Shown: positions 16,923 through 24,911 of the stretch, in pieces
Position numbering within the stretch: position 1 is the stretch's first letter
How the letters are laid out: every line of letters starts with the position of its first letter
Source: Timonella senegalensis JC301
GTDB lineage: Bacteria > Actinomycetota > Actinomycetes > Actinomycetales > Cellulomonadaceae
DNA length: 40,258 nt
Direction of reading: 5' to 3'
Assembly (NCBI RefSeq): GCF_000312125.1
Contig: NZ_HE978642.1
Location: 79,992 to 120,249, forward strand
Notes under the pieces: model-generated
The model's input: the letters and a program-made list of their open reading frames with translations, nothing else
Databases searched by the model: none
Told to the model about the DNA's origin: nothing
Program-made: the position numbers and the translations under genes

Positions 16923-18328
16923 GTACCCCCCACCCTCAGGGGCCCGGCGGTCGCCCGCTCACGCGCAGAGAAATCCGTGAGCTTGAGGCGCAGCAAATCG
17001 CTCGAGCCCAACAGCAGCAGGCACAGCAAGCGCCGAGCGCCCCGTCGAACTACAGCGCCGCTCAGGTTCGCTCATCTGTTCCAACGGGCGTTGGATCCGC
17101 AGGCGGACCACAGCGCATCTCCCACCAGAGCGCGCCTCGCGTGCCACACGCTGCAGCCACTCCACCTCCAGCGCAGCACCAGCCACTCACCGGAGGTCGC
17201 ACCCCCAGTCCGGCTGCCGGCGCCTCATATGGAACGGGGTCCTACGGACACTCGTCACCCACGTCCGTACCTAGCGCACTGCCGCAGCGTGGCATCGTTC
17301 AGCCTGGGAACCAGCCAGTACAGGTGAGCCGCCGCTCGATGTATTCCGTCCCTGCCGGCAAGCCTGAGATTCCCAGCGTTGTCCCACCGGTTCAAGCAAG
17401 CGCCGTACGTACCCTCCAGGAGTCCGGCAAGCTTTCGAGCCTCGTGGACGCGCAGGAGTTCACGCAGGCCTCGGGACTAGCACCTATCCGTGAGCCTCAC
17501 GAGCAGCGAGCCACACGTCCGGCTGGCCAGCCACAGAACATCTCCGGATTCATGCGCCAAGCGCCACCATCGAGCCAGCTCCCACGCGTGGAGCGGGACG
17601 GCCAGGGTGGCTGGCGTGCCGTGGACCCAGATGCCGCACAGAAAAAGCTCGAACGCGAGCAGGAGCAGCGCGCGCTGTTCCCAACGCTTGCCCAGAACGC
17701 CGGCTTGGCCAACACCCTGCGCGGTGCGGAGTCAAACTCCCCAGCGTTCAGGCCGCAGGCCTCCGCACCAACTGCAACGGGCTCGGCACTGCCCAGCCGA
17801 GTTGAAGCTGCGGGGGAGCGCACCGCGCCCTTCCAGCCCTTCTCGAACTTTGGTCAGTCGTTCGACGAGGACCAGCCAACCGCTGCATTCACCGTTCGCG
17901 AACTGCGCGAGGCGGAGGGGCAGCCTGTTGAGGAAGCCCCCAAGGCTGTTACACCGCAGCGTTCCCTCGGGTTCGAGGTTCCTCCGGTTGGCGAGAGCCC
18001 TTCACCTGCAGCAGAGGGAGGAATGCCCGCGTGGGACGCAATCACGAACGCGCGTTCCGAGCAGGCGCCATCCTTCCGGCCGGGCCAGCCTGAGCAGCGC
18101 GTTTCCAGCCTGACCGAGGCGCCAGCGCGCTCACGGGACGAGGACGACGACGAGGACTTCGAACTCGACCACTCGTACACGTGGCTGCACTACATCATCC
18201 TGGTGGCAGTGGCGTTCGTGCTCGGCATGATTATCTGGAAGGTGGGCATCGACCCAGGTACGGAGGCACCGCCCGCGGACGAGGGCGCGTTCTCGGTCAG
18301 CCAAGTTGTTGACCCGCTGACGGCTTAG
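16919..18328 (+). CDS. Pro/Gln/Ser-rich protein with one C-terminal membrane helix
   Basis: 469 residues, overlapping the nadD stop by ATGA. The N-terminus has a short charged helix ([20 protein letters not shown]), then about 380 residues of low-complexity Pro/Ser/Ala/Gln sequence with little predicted fold. An acidic patch ([13 protein letters not shown]) precedes a single membrane helix ([19 protein letters not shown]) and a 30-residue tail, presumably outside. I do not recognise a domain. Actinobacteria often carry a protein of this style between nadD and rsfS; some may be envelope proteins, but that is not shown here. A terminator follows 85 bases later. Confidence 0.7.
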   Translation: MSTPHPQGPGGRPLTRREIRELEAQQIARAQQQQAQQAPSAPSNYSAAQVRSSVPTGVGSAGGPQRISHQSAPRVPHAAATPPPAQHQPLTGGRTPSPAAGASYGTGSYGHSSPTSVPSALPQRGIVQPGNQPVQVSRRSMYSVPAGKPEIPSVVPPVQASAVRTLQESGKLSSLVDAQEFTQASGLAPIREPHEQRATRPAGQPQNISGFMRQAPPSSQLPRVERDGQGGWRAVDPDAAQKKLEREQEQRALFPTLAQNAGLANTLRGAESNSPAFRPQASAPTATGSALPSRVEAAGERTAPFQPFSNFGQSFDEDQPTAAFTVRELREAEGQPVEEAPKAVTPQRSLGFEVPPVGESPSPAAEGGMPAWDAITNARSEQAPSFRPGQPEQRVSSLTEAPARSRDEDDDEDFELDHSYTWLHYIILVAVAFVLGMIIWKVGIDPGTEAPPADEGAFSVSQVVDPLTA

Positions 18329-18413
18329 GTTCGCCGGTGTTGAGATCAGCTGTGGCCCAGTTCCAGCTGGTTGAGATCACCCGAGGCCTAGACACACAAG
18401 GCATTAAGTCGAT

Positions 18414-18445
18414 GGGAGAGGCTCCGGTAGGGAGCCTCTCCCTTT
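18414..18445 (+). terminator. Terminator after the nadD operon
   Basis: GGGAGAGGCTCC (18414-18425) and GGAGCCTCTCCC (18431-18442) form a perfect 12-bp stem with a GGTAG loop, followed by TTT. Confidence 0.85.
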
Positions 18446-18513
18446 GTCGTCTCTGCCCTCGAACCACGTACCACTCATACATGCACCCCTCGTACACGCA
18501 CCCACCCCTTTCA

Positions 18514-18571
18514 TCGAACGGATGATTATTGATCCGTTGGGTATCGAACGGATCAATAATCATCCGTTCGA
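18514..18571. repeat. 25-bp perfect inverted repeat upstream of rsfS
   Basis: Arms 18514-18538 and 18547-18571 are perfectly complementary, with an 8-base loop. Both arms begin TCGAACGGAT when read in the plus direction. No T-tract follows. It lies 15 bases before a second, unrelated palindrome. Confidence 0.8.
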
Positions 18572-18585
18572 CGCCCACCACCGGG

Positions 18586-18645
18586 ATCGAGAGTATTCCT
18601 GAGCCCACTCTCGACGTCGAGAGTAGGCTCAGGAATACTCTCGAT
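18586..18645. repeat. 60-base near-perfect palindrome upstream of rsfS
   Basis: Symmetric about 18615/18616 with a single mismatched pair (18606 and 18625). The outer arms are 20 bp and the inner ACTCTCGA/TCGAGAGT is complementary to the centre. The innermost sequence repeats the outer motif (CTCGA/TCGAG). With the preceding repeat it fills most of the 466-base gap between the membrane-protein gene and rsfS. The remaining bases here show no gene. Confidence 0.8.
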
Positions 18646-18794
18646 GGGAAAAGGGGTGGTGGATTGGCCCCCGCGACGGCCCAGATCAGTGCGAAGGTCA
18701 CAGCCGCCAGCCCCCAATTCACGGCAAAGTGCGAAATAATGGGGGCAGACTTTGTTTGAAACAACCCGGCACAATGCCGGAATCAAGGAGAACT

Positions 18795-19229
18795 GTGGCT
18801 GCTACTGAGCACGCAAAAGAACTGGCCATCACCGCTGCGCGCGCAGCGTCAGACCGCAAGGCTGCCGAGATCATCGCACTCGACGTGAGCGACCACCTGG
18901 TCCTCACCGACGCGTTCGTGATCGCGTCTGGCAACAACGAGCGCCAGGTTGGCGCAATCGTTGACGCCGTCGAAGAAGCAATGCACAAGGCGGGAGCCAA
19001 GCGCATTCGCCGCGAGGGCAAGGAAGGCGGACGCTGGGTCCTCATCGACTTCGGCGACGTTATCGTCCACGTCCAGCACCAGGAAGACCGCGCCTTCTAT
19101 GCACTCGAGAAGCTCTGGGCCGACTGCCCAGCCATCGAGCTCCCAGAAGACGCTCGTGGTGGCGACGGCACCGCCCCTGAGTACGAACTCGACGAGTACG
19201 GCTTCCCAGCCCTCGACATCGAGGACTGA
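18795..19229 (+). CDS. rsfS: Ribosomal silencing factor RsfS
   Basis: 144 residues from GTG 18795, chosen because AAGGAG lies four bases before it; upstream in-frame codons are not protein-like. It binds ribosomal protein L14 and blocks subunit joining when nutrients are short. Family marks are DRKAAEIIALDVSDHLVLTD, FVIASGNNERQVGAIVDAV, and RWVLIDFGDVIVHVQ with the ALEKLW block. The acidic C-terminal extension (PEYELDEYGFPALDIED) is usual in actinobacteria. The next gene starts three bases after the stop, so the pair is one operon. Confidence 0.95.
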   Translation: MAATEHAKELAITAARAASDRKAAEIIALDVSDHLVLTDAFVIASGNNERQVGAIVDAVEEAMHKAGAKRIRREGKEGGRWVLIDFGDVIVHVQHQEDRAFYALEKLWADCPAIELPEDARGGDGTAPEYELDEYGFPALDIED

Positions 19230-19232
19230 TCT

Positions 19233-19967
19233 GTGGCAGTCGGTAACGTTCGACTGATCAGGCACGGCCGCACTGCGTATAACGCAGCCATGCGCCTCCA
19301 GGGCCAGATCGACATCGAGCTCGACGAGGTTGGCCTCTGGCAGGCGCACACCTGCGCCGAGGTCTTGGCCGGCGGCACTAAGCCGGCCCGCATCCTCGTG
19401 TCTGACCTGTCCCGCGCGGTTGAGACTGCACGGGTCATTGCGTCGCGGTTCGACAACGTCGAGGTCATCATCGACGAACGCATTCGCGAACGCTCGTTCG
19501 GGCCGTGGGAAGGCATGACCGGAGAGGAAATCTCCGCCAACTGGGCCGAGGAGTTTGCCCAGTGGCGCGGGGGTGCTGAACCTGAGGTCGAGGGCATCGA
19601 GTCTAAGTCTGAAGTTGCGGAGCGCATGCTCGAGGCGATTGAGGAGCACTCGGCTGACCTTAGCCCCAAGCAGACGCTCTTCGTGGTCTCGCACGGCGCG
19701 GCAATTTCCTGCGCTATCGCCGGGTTCCTCGGCGAGGACGCGAGCCAGTGGCGCGGGGTTGCCGGTATGTCCAACGTTCACTGGTCCACGGTTGCCCGCA
19801 ACACGTCCGCTGACGCGCAGCCAGCCTGGCGCCTGGTGGAGCACAACACCGGCCCATCGGTGGTCTACGGCAAGAATGCATGGGAGAACGGCCCTGAGGA
19901 TGCTGAGGCGCAGGTTCCGATCGATCCTGTGCGCACGGCTTCGAGCGTGAGCTTCGGCGAAGCCTAA
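19233..19967 (+). CDS. Histidine phosphatase family protein (phosphoglycerate-mutase-like)
   Basis: 244 residues from GTG 19233, three bases after rsfS. The phospho-acceptor motif is LIRHGRTAYN (His11). The downstream arginine/glutamate block (RSFGPWEGMTGEEI) and the second histidine in VVSHGAAISCAIAG complete the active site of the two-histidine phosphatase superfamily. The C-terminal 70 residues are less conserved. Such genes follow rsfS in many actinobacteria and are often called GpmB-like. The true substrate (sugar phosphate, nucleotide or other) cannot be told from sequence. A short hairpin (GACTCGC with GCGAGTC, 19974-19996) lies after the stop. Confidence 0.85.
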   Translation: MAVGNVRLIRHGRTAYNAAMRLQGQIDIELDEVGLWQAHTCAEVLAGGTKPARILVSDLSRAVETARVIASRFDNVEVIIDERIRERSFGPWEGMTGEEISANWAEEFAQWRGGAEPEVEGIESKSEVAERMLEAIEEHSADLSPKQTLFVVSHGAAISCAIAGFLGEDASQWRGVAGMSNVHWSTVARNTSADAQPAWRLVEHNTGPSVVYGKNAWENGPEDAEAQVPIDPVRTASSVSFGEA

Positions 19968-20027
19968 CGAGCAGACTCGCGGCTATATGGCGAGTCAGCG
20001 TGTGGCTTGGCAAGCGTTTCGCAGCAA

Positions 20028-20192
20028 GTGTCTTGGCTGTCGAGGCGTGCGGAGCCAACTTCGGATATCTTCGTCCACTCCATCTCCGTCAAGTTCTCGC
20101 TTCGCGGAGAACTTAACTGCGATTGCGTTGCCTTGATACCCGAAGCTGCGCTTTTCGCACTCGCCCGCTCCCTTACGCCCTCGACATCCTGC
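20028..20192. repeat. Repeat family C, copy 1
   Basis: Begins GTGTCTTGGCTGTCGAGGC (20028-20046), identical to 26282-26300, and ends with CGCCCTCGACATCCTGC, close to the end of the second copy. The two ends are themselves inverted (TGTCGAGG with CCTCGACA). The middle differs in length and sequence. No gene is supported in this 345-base gap. Confidence 0.55.
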
Positions 20193-20238
20193 TTACGCTC
20201 CGTTTTGGTGCCAGCGCAAAATCCGTTTGGTCTCATAG

Positions 20239-20280
20239 AGAGTCCCGTCAACGCCTAGGCGTTGACGGGACTCTTTCATT
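20239..20280. terminator. Strong bidirectional terminator between convergent genes
   Basis: A perfect 36-base palindrome centred on CCTAGG (20239-20274, 18-bp arms), followed on the plus strand by TTTCATTTT. Read on the minus strand, the bases beyond it include a weak ATCGTCGAAAAT resemblance to element A (20278-20289). It separates the histidine phosphatase gene and the PKD-like gene. Confidence 0.85.
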
Positions 20281-20312
20281 TTCGACGATAGAGCTGGGGT
20301 CGCCCTGATCGT

Positions 20313-21065
20313 CTAGTCGATGAGGACAGGGAGTTTCTCCACCACCGTGAGCGGGGGAGCCGTGTCCGTTGTAGTAGCTGTTCCGTTGATTGACTGCCAC
20401 GTGTTTCCACCGTTGATGGAGAAGCGTCCAGACCAGGTTGTGGTGAGCGCGATCGAGTGGGTTCCCGTTGCGGTGTAGGTGTGCGAGATGTCGAACGACG
20501 GGTATGGGCGGCCTGGGTCTTCGGTGGATGTCGGCTTGGAGCCATCACCCCAGTTCCACGTGTAGTCGATCGGCGTTGCCTCCACGAGGACCCGAGTGCC
20601 GAGCAGAGTGATCGTGGTCCTTTGCGAGTCTGCCGATGTGTACGCGACGAGCGGCAGGTTGATGACCGCGTCCTTGTTCTCGGGGTTGATCGTGATTCCG
20701 GAGCCGTCCAAGTTGATGCGGCGGAAGTCCTCCGCCGTCACGACGATCGGTTCAGCGGGCTCGTTCGGCTGGCAGTTGGCCAGTTGCGTGCCCGAGGTTG
20801 GGTCGTTGGTGTCGACCTGGGTTGTGGGCGTACCCATGTCCGCTGACGGCACGGTGCAGGTCAGCGGTGGTGGCGGGGGAGTCGTGGGCTTGGGCTTCGG
20901 ATTGCTGACTTGGGTGTTCCCACCGCCGTTGGAACCAAGCGACTCCCAGCCATCCACGGTAACTCCTATATTGATGCCGTTGCCCTCAGATGAAGAGTTC
21001 CATGACGCATCGCCGCCGCCTCCGAGCGTGAGAAAAATCGAGACTAGTGCAATCGAGGCGATCAT
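20313..21065 (-). CDS. Exported protein with PKD-like domain
   Basis: 250 residues. The start ATG 21065 overlaps the stop of the lipoprotein gene by ATGA. A hydrophobic start (MIASIALVSIFLTLG) looks like a short signal sequence, although it lacks the usual N-terminal positive residues, so an earlier start cannot be excluded. A Gly/Ser and Pro-rich linker (NPKPKPTTPPPPPLTC) follows. The C-terminal half shows the PKD pattern YTWNWGDGS then SHTYTATGTHSIALT, a beta-sandwich often found on actinobacterial surface proteins. Function unknown. Likely exported and co-expressed with the lipoprotein upstream. Confidence 0.75.
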   Translation of the reverse strand: MIASIALVSIFLTLGGGGDASWNSSSEGNGINIGVTVDGWESLGSNGGGNTQVSNPKPKPTTPPPPPLTCTVPSADMGTPTTQVDTNDPTSGTQLANCQPNEPAEPIVVTAEDFRRINLDGSGITINPENKDAVINLPLVAYTSADSQRTTITLLGTRVLVEATPIDYTWNWGDGSKPTSTEDPGRPYPSFDISHTYTATGTHSIALTTTWSGRFSINGGNTWQSINGTATTTDTAPPLTVVEKLPVLID

Positions 21066-21694
21066 GAAGTTGCTTCCAGAACGCGCCAGCTTCCTTCGAT
21101 GAAATCGAGAACGAAGATTGTTGGGGTCACTGTTTGTGACTCTGAAATTACTTCTTCGGAGCCGTCGGGATTCCGGAGCAAAATGTTCCCTTGGGTTACG
21201 TCAACCTTGAACGCTGTCCAACCCTCGTCGAGGGTCTTTGGAGCGGATAGCTCTCCGATGCTTAGTTCATAGTTCTCAAACTGTTGCTTGAGTAAACTGG
21301 CATCTTTGATAGCAGCGGAAATGCTCCCGCAGAGCTTGCAGTCATCCGTCGCCAAGTCCTCAAAGTAGTTCGGATCGTTCGTTGCGTAGGCCATGTTGAC
21401 TGCGTCGATGAAATACCGAACCGTCGCAATCGCCCCCTCCTCGGTTTCCTCGCTCATCGCGGCAGGCTTGGGTGGAAGTGTTGGTGCGGGTTCCGCGGGC
21501 TCGGTTTCCTCGGGCGAAGGCGAGGTGGTTGCCGTCGCGGTAACCGTCGGCACGGGTCTATCCGTTCCGCCCGGTAGGCCGCTTGCGGAGCACGCGCCGA
21601 GGCCCATTACCGCTGCAATCGCGAGTAGGAGCCACGCTGCTCCTCGTTCACGTCTGATTCTCATCCTTGAGTTCCCAACACTAGAGTTCCCCAC
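21062..21694 (-). CDS. Lipoprotein with DUF6318-like domain
   Basis: 210 residues from GTG 21694 (GGGGAG seven bases upstream); ATG 21664 is an alternative with a weaker site and would remove ten residues. The signal is RRERGAAWLLLAIAAVMG followed by lipobox LGAC, so the mature protein would be lipidated at the cysteine and sit on the outer face of the membrane. A Thr/Pro/Glu linker precedes a domain with RYFIDAVNMAYATNDPNYF and a Cys-x-x-Cys (DDCKLCGS), matching what I know as DUF6318 of actinobacteria. The fold resembles NTF2-like proteins, but no function is known. Pairs with the PKD-like gene by overlap. Confidence 0.75.
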   Translation of the reverse strand: MGNSSVGNSRMRIRRERGAAWLLLAIAAVMGLGACSASGLPGGTDRPVPTVTATATTSPSPEETEPAEPAPTLPPKPAAMSEETEEGAIATVRYFIDAVNMAYATNDPNYFEDLATDDCKLCGSISAAIKDASLLKQQFENYELSIGELSAPKTLDEGWTAFKVDVTQGNILLRNPDGSEEVISESQTVTPTIFVLDFIEGSWRVLEATS

Positions 21695-21823
21695 ACTTGA
21701 TCTCCCCTGATCGATCCGACCCACCTGGATAAGTATGGAGAAAACGACCGTTTTGCGGCCATGGATCGAGCTTCCCTGTGCACAATAGGAATGCGGGACC
21801 GCAACCAGGAAACAGGGGAGCCA

Positions 21824-22291
21824 ATGAATCAGCCGGTAAACCAGCCAGTGAACCAGCCTGCGCAGCTCCCAGGCCGGCAATTCCCAGACCGGCCGCTCCC
21901 CGACCTGCAGCGACTCGTGCTGCGCAACAAGCACGACGACTCGCACATGGAGGAGCTGCTCCAGCTCGCGACCCCGGAGATCGAACCGATCCTGTCTGCG
22001 CTCCTCGAGTGGATTCAGGACTGCAACTGGCCCATCGCGGCCAAGGTTCTGCCGTTGCTCGCCCAGCACGAGACCGCCGTGATCCCGCTGGCGCAAAGCC
22101 TGCTCGCCCCCGAGCCCACCGACGACGGCTGGAAGTACTGGGTAGTCTCGGCTCTCCTGCCCAAGTTCTCACGCGAGGCCATCCAGCAGCTAAGGCCAAC
22201 CCTCGAGCGCATCATTATGGCACCAACGCCCGGAGAGTCCCTCGAGGAAGTGGACCAGGTAGCGGTGGAACTCCTCACTGACCAGCACTAA
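21824..22291 (+). CDS. DUF5071 family protein
   Basis: 155 residues from ATG 21824, which has GGGGAG five bases upstream; a longer frame from 21761 lacks one. The first dozen residues are a repeat (NQPVNQPVNQP). The core LVLRNKHDDSHMEELLQL and ALLEWIQDCNWPIAAKVLPLL match the DUF5071 helical-repeat family (compare LLEWLQDMNWP in others). Function unknown; small proteins of this type are often linked to toxin-immunity or HEAT-repeat contexts, but nothing nearby supports a specific job. Confidence 0.75.
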   Translation: MNQPVNQPVNQPAQLPGRQFPDRPLPDLQRLVLRNKHDDSHMEELLQLATPEIEPILSALLEWIQDCNWPIAAKVLPLLAQHETAVIPLAQSLLAPEPTDDGWKYWVVSALLPKFSREAIQQLRPTLERIIMAPTPGESLEEVDQVAVELLTDQH

Positions 22292-22359
22292 CGCTCGCCC
22301 AACCTGGCCAACCTGGCCGGCCTAGCGGCCGCCCGGACAGCAATCATCGCAGTCCATTA

Positions 22360-22418
22360 ACGACGATCGTGCCCACCTCCCAGCGCAAGTCAGCGTGGGA
22401 GGTGGGCACGATCGTCGT
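22360..22418. repeat. Dispersed element A, inverted pair
   Basis: Two copies of element A face away from each other: arms 22360-22382 and 22396-22418 are perfectly complementary over 23 bases with a 13-base loop. The right copy continues GAATCAGG. Lies between convergent genes (DUF5071 and M18 aminopeptidase), where it could also end both transcripts. Confidence 0.75.
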
Positions 22419-22499
22419 GAATCAGGGGCGCGGCAGCGCCCTAAAACTGAGCCAGTTACCTAAACTGAACCCGCTACCTAGACTCAGCCAATGCCCTAC

Positions 22500-23783
22500 T
22501 TAAGCGCCCAGGAAGAACGCGCGGATGGCGGCGGCTAGGGCGACCATGTCGTCCACGTGGCAGAGCTCGCGGGCGGAGTGCATCGAGATGAGGGGGATGC
22601 CCACGTCGACGGTCCGGATGCCCAGGCGGGTCGCGGTCAGCGGGCCGATCGTGGTGCCGCACGGCGAGTTGTTGTTGGATACGAAGTCTTGGTACTCCAC
22701 ACCCGCGGCGCGGCAGGCGCGCACCCACAGGGCTGCGCCGGTAGCGTCGGTGGCGTAACGCTGGTTGGCGTTGATCTTGAGGAGCGGGCCGGAGCCGGCC
22801 AGGGGGACCACGTTGGGGTCGTGCTTCTCGGGGTAGTTGGGGTGCACGGAGTGGCCGGCGTCGGCGGAGATGCACCACGACGCGGCGAGCGCGCGGGCGC
22901 GCTCCTCCTCGCTGGAACCTAGGCCGTTGTAGATGCGGGCCAGGATGTCGGCGAGGAAGGGGCCGGAGGCGCCGGATCGAGTGTCCGAGCCGATTTCCTC
23001 GTGGTCGAACGTGGAGAACACGGTGATGTGTTCGGACTCTTCCAGCTCGTCGGCGGCGGAGATCAGCGCGTGCAGTCCGGCAAAGGTGGACGAGAGGTTG
23101 TCCATGCGGCCGGCCGCGAACAGCTTGTTGTCCAGGCCAAAGCGGCGTGGCTCCTGCGTGTCCACGGTGATGATGTCGTAGCCGGCAACGTCGGCTGGGT
23201 CGATGCCGGCGAGGTTGGCCAGGTGACCCACTACGTCGGCCTCGCGGACGTCACCAATCCCGTACACGGGCGCGGTTGCGCGCTGCTTGTCCAGCTTGAG
23301 GCCGTTGTTGGCGTCGCGGTCCAGGTGGATCGCGAGCTGCGGGATGCGCAGCCACGGGCCGGTGCGCACGAGGTGGGTGGTGCCGTCCGTGGTGACCAAG
23401 CGACCAGCGAGTTCCAGCTCACGGTCCAGCCACGAGTTCAGCAGCGGCCCGCCGTAAATTTCAACGCCAACCTGCAGCCAGCCGTTCGAGCCGGTGGTGG
23501 GCTTTGGCTTGAGCTTGAAGCCGGGGGAGTCAGTGTGTGCGCCGAGCACGCGCGCAGGGGCCGTGGCCGAGGCGCCATCCGGGGTCACCCACGCGATGAG
23601 CGCGCCATCGCGGATAACGAACGCCTTCTTTGGCGCGATCCACGGGTCGGTTTCCTTGAGTTCGGTGAACCCGGCCTCGGTCAGCTGGCGCGCGGCCTCG
23701 TGGGCGGCGTGGTACGAGGAGGGGCTGGCGGTGATGTAGGCGGCAAACTCGCTAATGAACTTGTTCGTATCCATGTGGTCCAT
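22500..23783 (-). CDS. M18 family aminopeptidase
   Basis: 427 residues. A cytoplasmic dinuclear-zinc aminopeptidase that removes N-terminal acidic (or hydrophobic) residues. Metal and catalytic residues are in GAHTDSPGFKLKP (His/Asp), TFDHEEIGSDT (Glu pair), CISADAGHSVHP (Asp) and SMHSARELCHVDD (His). NNNSPCGTTIGP is also conserved. ATG 23783 and ATG 23774 are both possible starts; neither has a strong ribosome site, and the leader is C/A-rich. Actinobacterial genomes usually call this gene apeB or pepC, so I leave the symbol blank. Confidence 0.93.
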   Translation of the reverse strand: MDHMDTNKFISEFAAYITASPSSYHAAHEAARQLTEAGFTELKETDPWIAPKKAFVIRDGALIAWVTPDGASATAPARVLGAHTDSPGFKLKPKPTTGSNGWLQVGVEIYGGPLLNSWLDRELELAGRLVTTDGTTHLVRTGPWLRIPQLAIHLDRDANNGLKLDKQRATAPVYGIGDVREADVVGHLANLAGIDPADVAGYDIITVDTQEPRRFGLDNKLFAAGRMDNLSSTFAGLHALISAADELEESEHITVFSTFDHEEIGSDTRSGASGPFLADILARIYNGLGSSEEERARALAASWCISADAGHSVHPNYPEKHDPNVVPLAGSGPLLKINANQRYATDATGAALWVRACRAAGVEYQDFVSNNNSPCGTTIGPLTATRLGIRTVDVGIPLISMHSARELCHVDDMVALAAAIRAFFLGA

Positions 23784-23795
23784 TGTCTCACTGGG

Positions 23796-23898
23796 AATGG
23801 GTGGGGTTGGTTGGGTGGTTGTTGGGGGGTGTTGGGTGGTTGTTGGGTGGCTGGGAAGCGGCCGCTCTGTGGGCGGGGTGTAGCCGCTCTGTGGGCGG
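23796..23898. repeat. G-rich tract and 16-bp direct repeat upstream of the M18 gene
   Basis: 23796-23857 is nearly all G and T on the plus strand with several GGG/GGGG runs, able to form a G-quadruplex; on the transcribed M18 leader it reads as C/A. Then GCCGCTCTGTGGGCGG occurs twice (23861-23876 and 23883-23898). Confidence 0.6.
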
Positions 23899-23900
23899 CA

Positions 23901-23930
23901 CCTGATTATCGACGATCGTGGTCACCTTCC
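23901..23930 (-). repeat. Dispersed element A, copy 4
   Basis: On the minus strand: GGAAGGTGACCAC, GATCGTCG (23917-23910), ATAATCAGG. The arm is identical to that of copy 1. Lies in the divergent gap between the M18 gene and the XRE regulator. Confidence 0.6.
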
Positions 23931-23973
23931 GGCGCCACCCCAAGATCTGTGGATGTCGTGGTTCCATGACATT

Positions 23974-24014
23974 TCGGATTGTCACGGCTCCGTGACAATC
24001 CGAGCTCATATAAT
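23974..24014 (+). promoter_or_regulatory. Promoter with 14-bp perfect operator for the XRE regulator
   Basis: TCGGATTGTCACGG (23974-23987) and CCGTGACAATCCGA (23990-24003) are a perfect inverted repeat with a 2-base spacer. A consensus -10 TATAAT follows at 24009-24014, so the palindrome covers the -35 region. This is the layout of an autorepressed helix-turn-helix gene; the regulator gene begins at 24066. Binding is inferred. Confidence 0.7.
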
Positions 24015-24065
24015 GGTGTCTTACTATGGGTTCGATGTGAGGATATCGTTGCGCGCAAGGAGGAT

Positions 24066-24317
24066 ATGAAGCGCTACAACGTTCGGTCGCTGCCGGGGTT
24101 GGCGCTCGCGGTGAGAGCAAGACGCCTGGAACTCGGCATGACTCAGTCTGAGCTTGCCCTTGCCGCGGATGTCTCCCGCAAATGGATCAGCGTGCTGGAG
24201 AACGGCGGCGTGGACGGTCTTGGGCTCGCCCGCGTGATGAGGGTGCTCGACGCGCTGGACGGACTCTTGATACTGGAGACTGCTCCCGTGGAGACAAGCC
24301 CGCCACCGGCCCCGTGA
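24066..24317 (+). CDS. Orphan XRE/HipB-like helix-turn-helix regulator
   Basis: 83 residues from ATG 24066, immediately after AAGGAGG. The helix-turn-helix is clear: VRARRLELGMTQSELALAAD then VSRKWISVLENG, followed by LARVMRVLDALDGLLIL. This is the HipB pattern, an antitoxin-type repressor, but no hipA-like kinase lies next to it on either strand, so it is an orphan. The palindrome over its promoter suggests autoregulation. A Pro-rich C-terminus (VETSPPPAP) ends the protein. The next frame begins within 20 bases and may be co-transcribed. Confidence 0.8.
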   Translation: MKRYNVRSLPGLALAVRARRLELGMTQSELALAADVSRKWISVLENGGVDGLGLARVMRVLDALDGLLILETAPVETSPPPAP

Positions 24318-24330
24318 CAAAATGGACGGC

Positions 24331-24843
24331 ATGTAAACCCTCGAGTACAAGCGCAACGCCCGCCGCGGAATCCTAGCGATCGTCGGAGCGCTTGCTTTTG
24401 TTGCCGTGTGCGTGGCAATGATCGTGGCATCCGGTCCTGCCTCTTTCCTGGGCATCCTCGGCCTGGTGGGCGCCGTGTTCTTTGGCCTGGTCGCGGTAGC
24501 GGGGGTGCGGACAATGGGGGCTGGAAAGGTCGCTCTGAGGCTTACTGGCCAGGGATTCGAGGACTACACGAGCGCCTCCTCGCTGCGCGGCAGGATGATC
24601 CCGTGGTCCGAGGTGCAATCCATCGCCGCGGGTAAGTTTGAGCGTCAGGACTTTGTCACCGTGTACCTCAAGGAGACCGATTTCTTCCTGAGCTCACTCG
24701 ACGGACCGGGCGCCGCAGCCGCTCGATTCAACCTCAACCGAGGCTTCGGCGCGATCACGATCCTCCCGGCCGCTGTCAAAGGAGCCAAGGCCCAAGAGAT
24801 CGCCGAGACGATGAACTCCTACCTGGCGGCCTCGCGGCGCTAG
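24331..24843 (+). pseudogene. Small membrane protein with a stop at codon 2
   Basis: The frame that encodes a good protein begins ATG TAA ACC CTC: an ATG (24331), then an in-frame stop, then TLEYKRNARRGILAIVGALA, a membrane helix and loop, a second helix (FLGILGLVGAVFFGLVAVAG) and a soluble domain with GRMIPWSEVQSIAAGKFERQ, resembling the STM3941-type PH-like domain. A single base (AAA to TAA) would restore MKTLEYKRN. The next start codon, GTG 24406, would cut off the first helix. Another ATG (24322) is in the same frame and hits the same stop. The gene is thus broken, uses a non-standard start, or the base is an error. Function unknown. Confidence 0.6.
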
Positions 24844-24911
24844 TTTGTCCTGGCGCGCTAACTAGCCATTCGGTGTTAGCTGCGCCTCGCAGCGCCACAC
24901 CGCTTCCGGCG

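Noticed and set aside
24376-24390. GATCGTCG inside the small membrane-protein gene as another element A
   Set aside because: It is followed by GAGCGC rather than AATCAGG and is explained by the coding sequence AIVGA.
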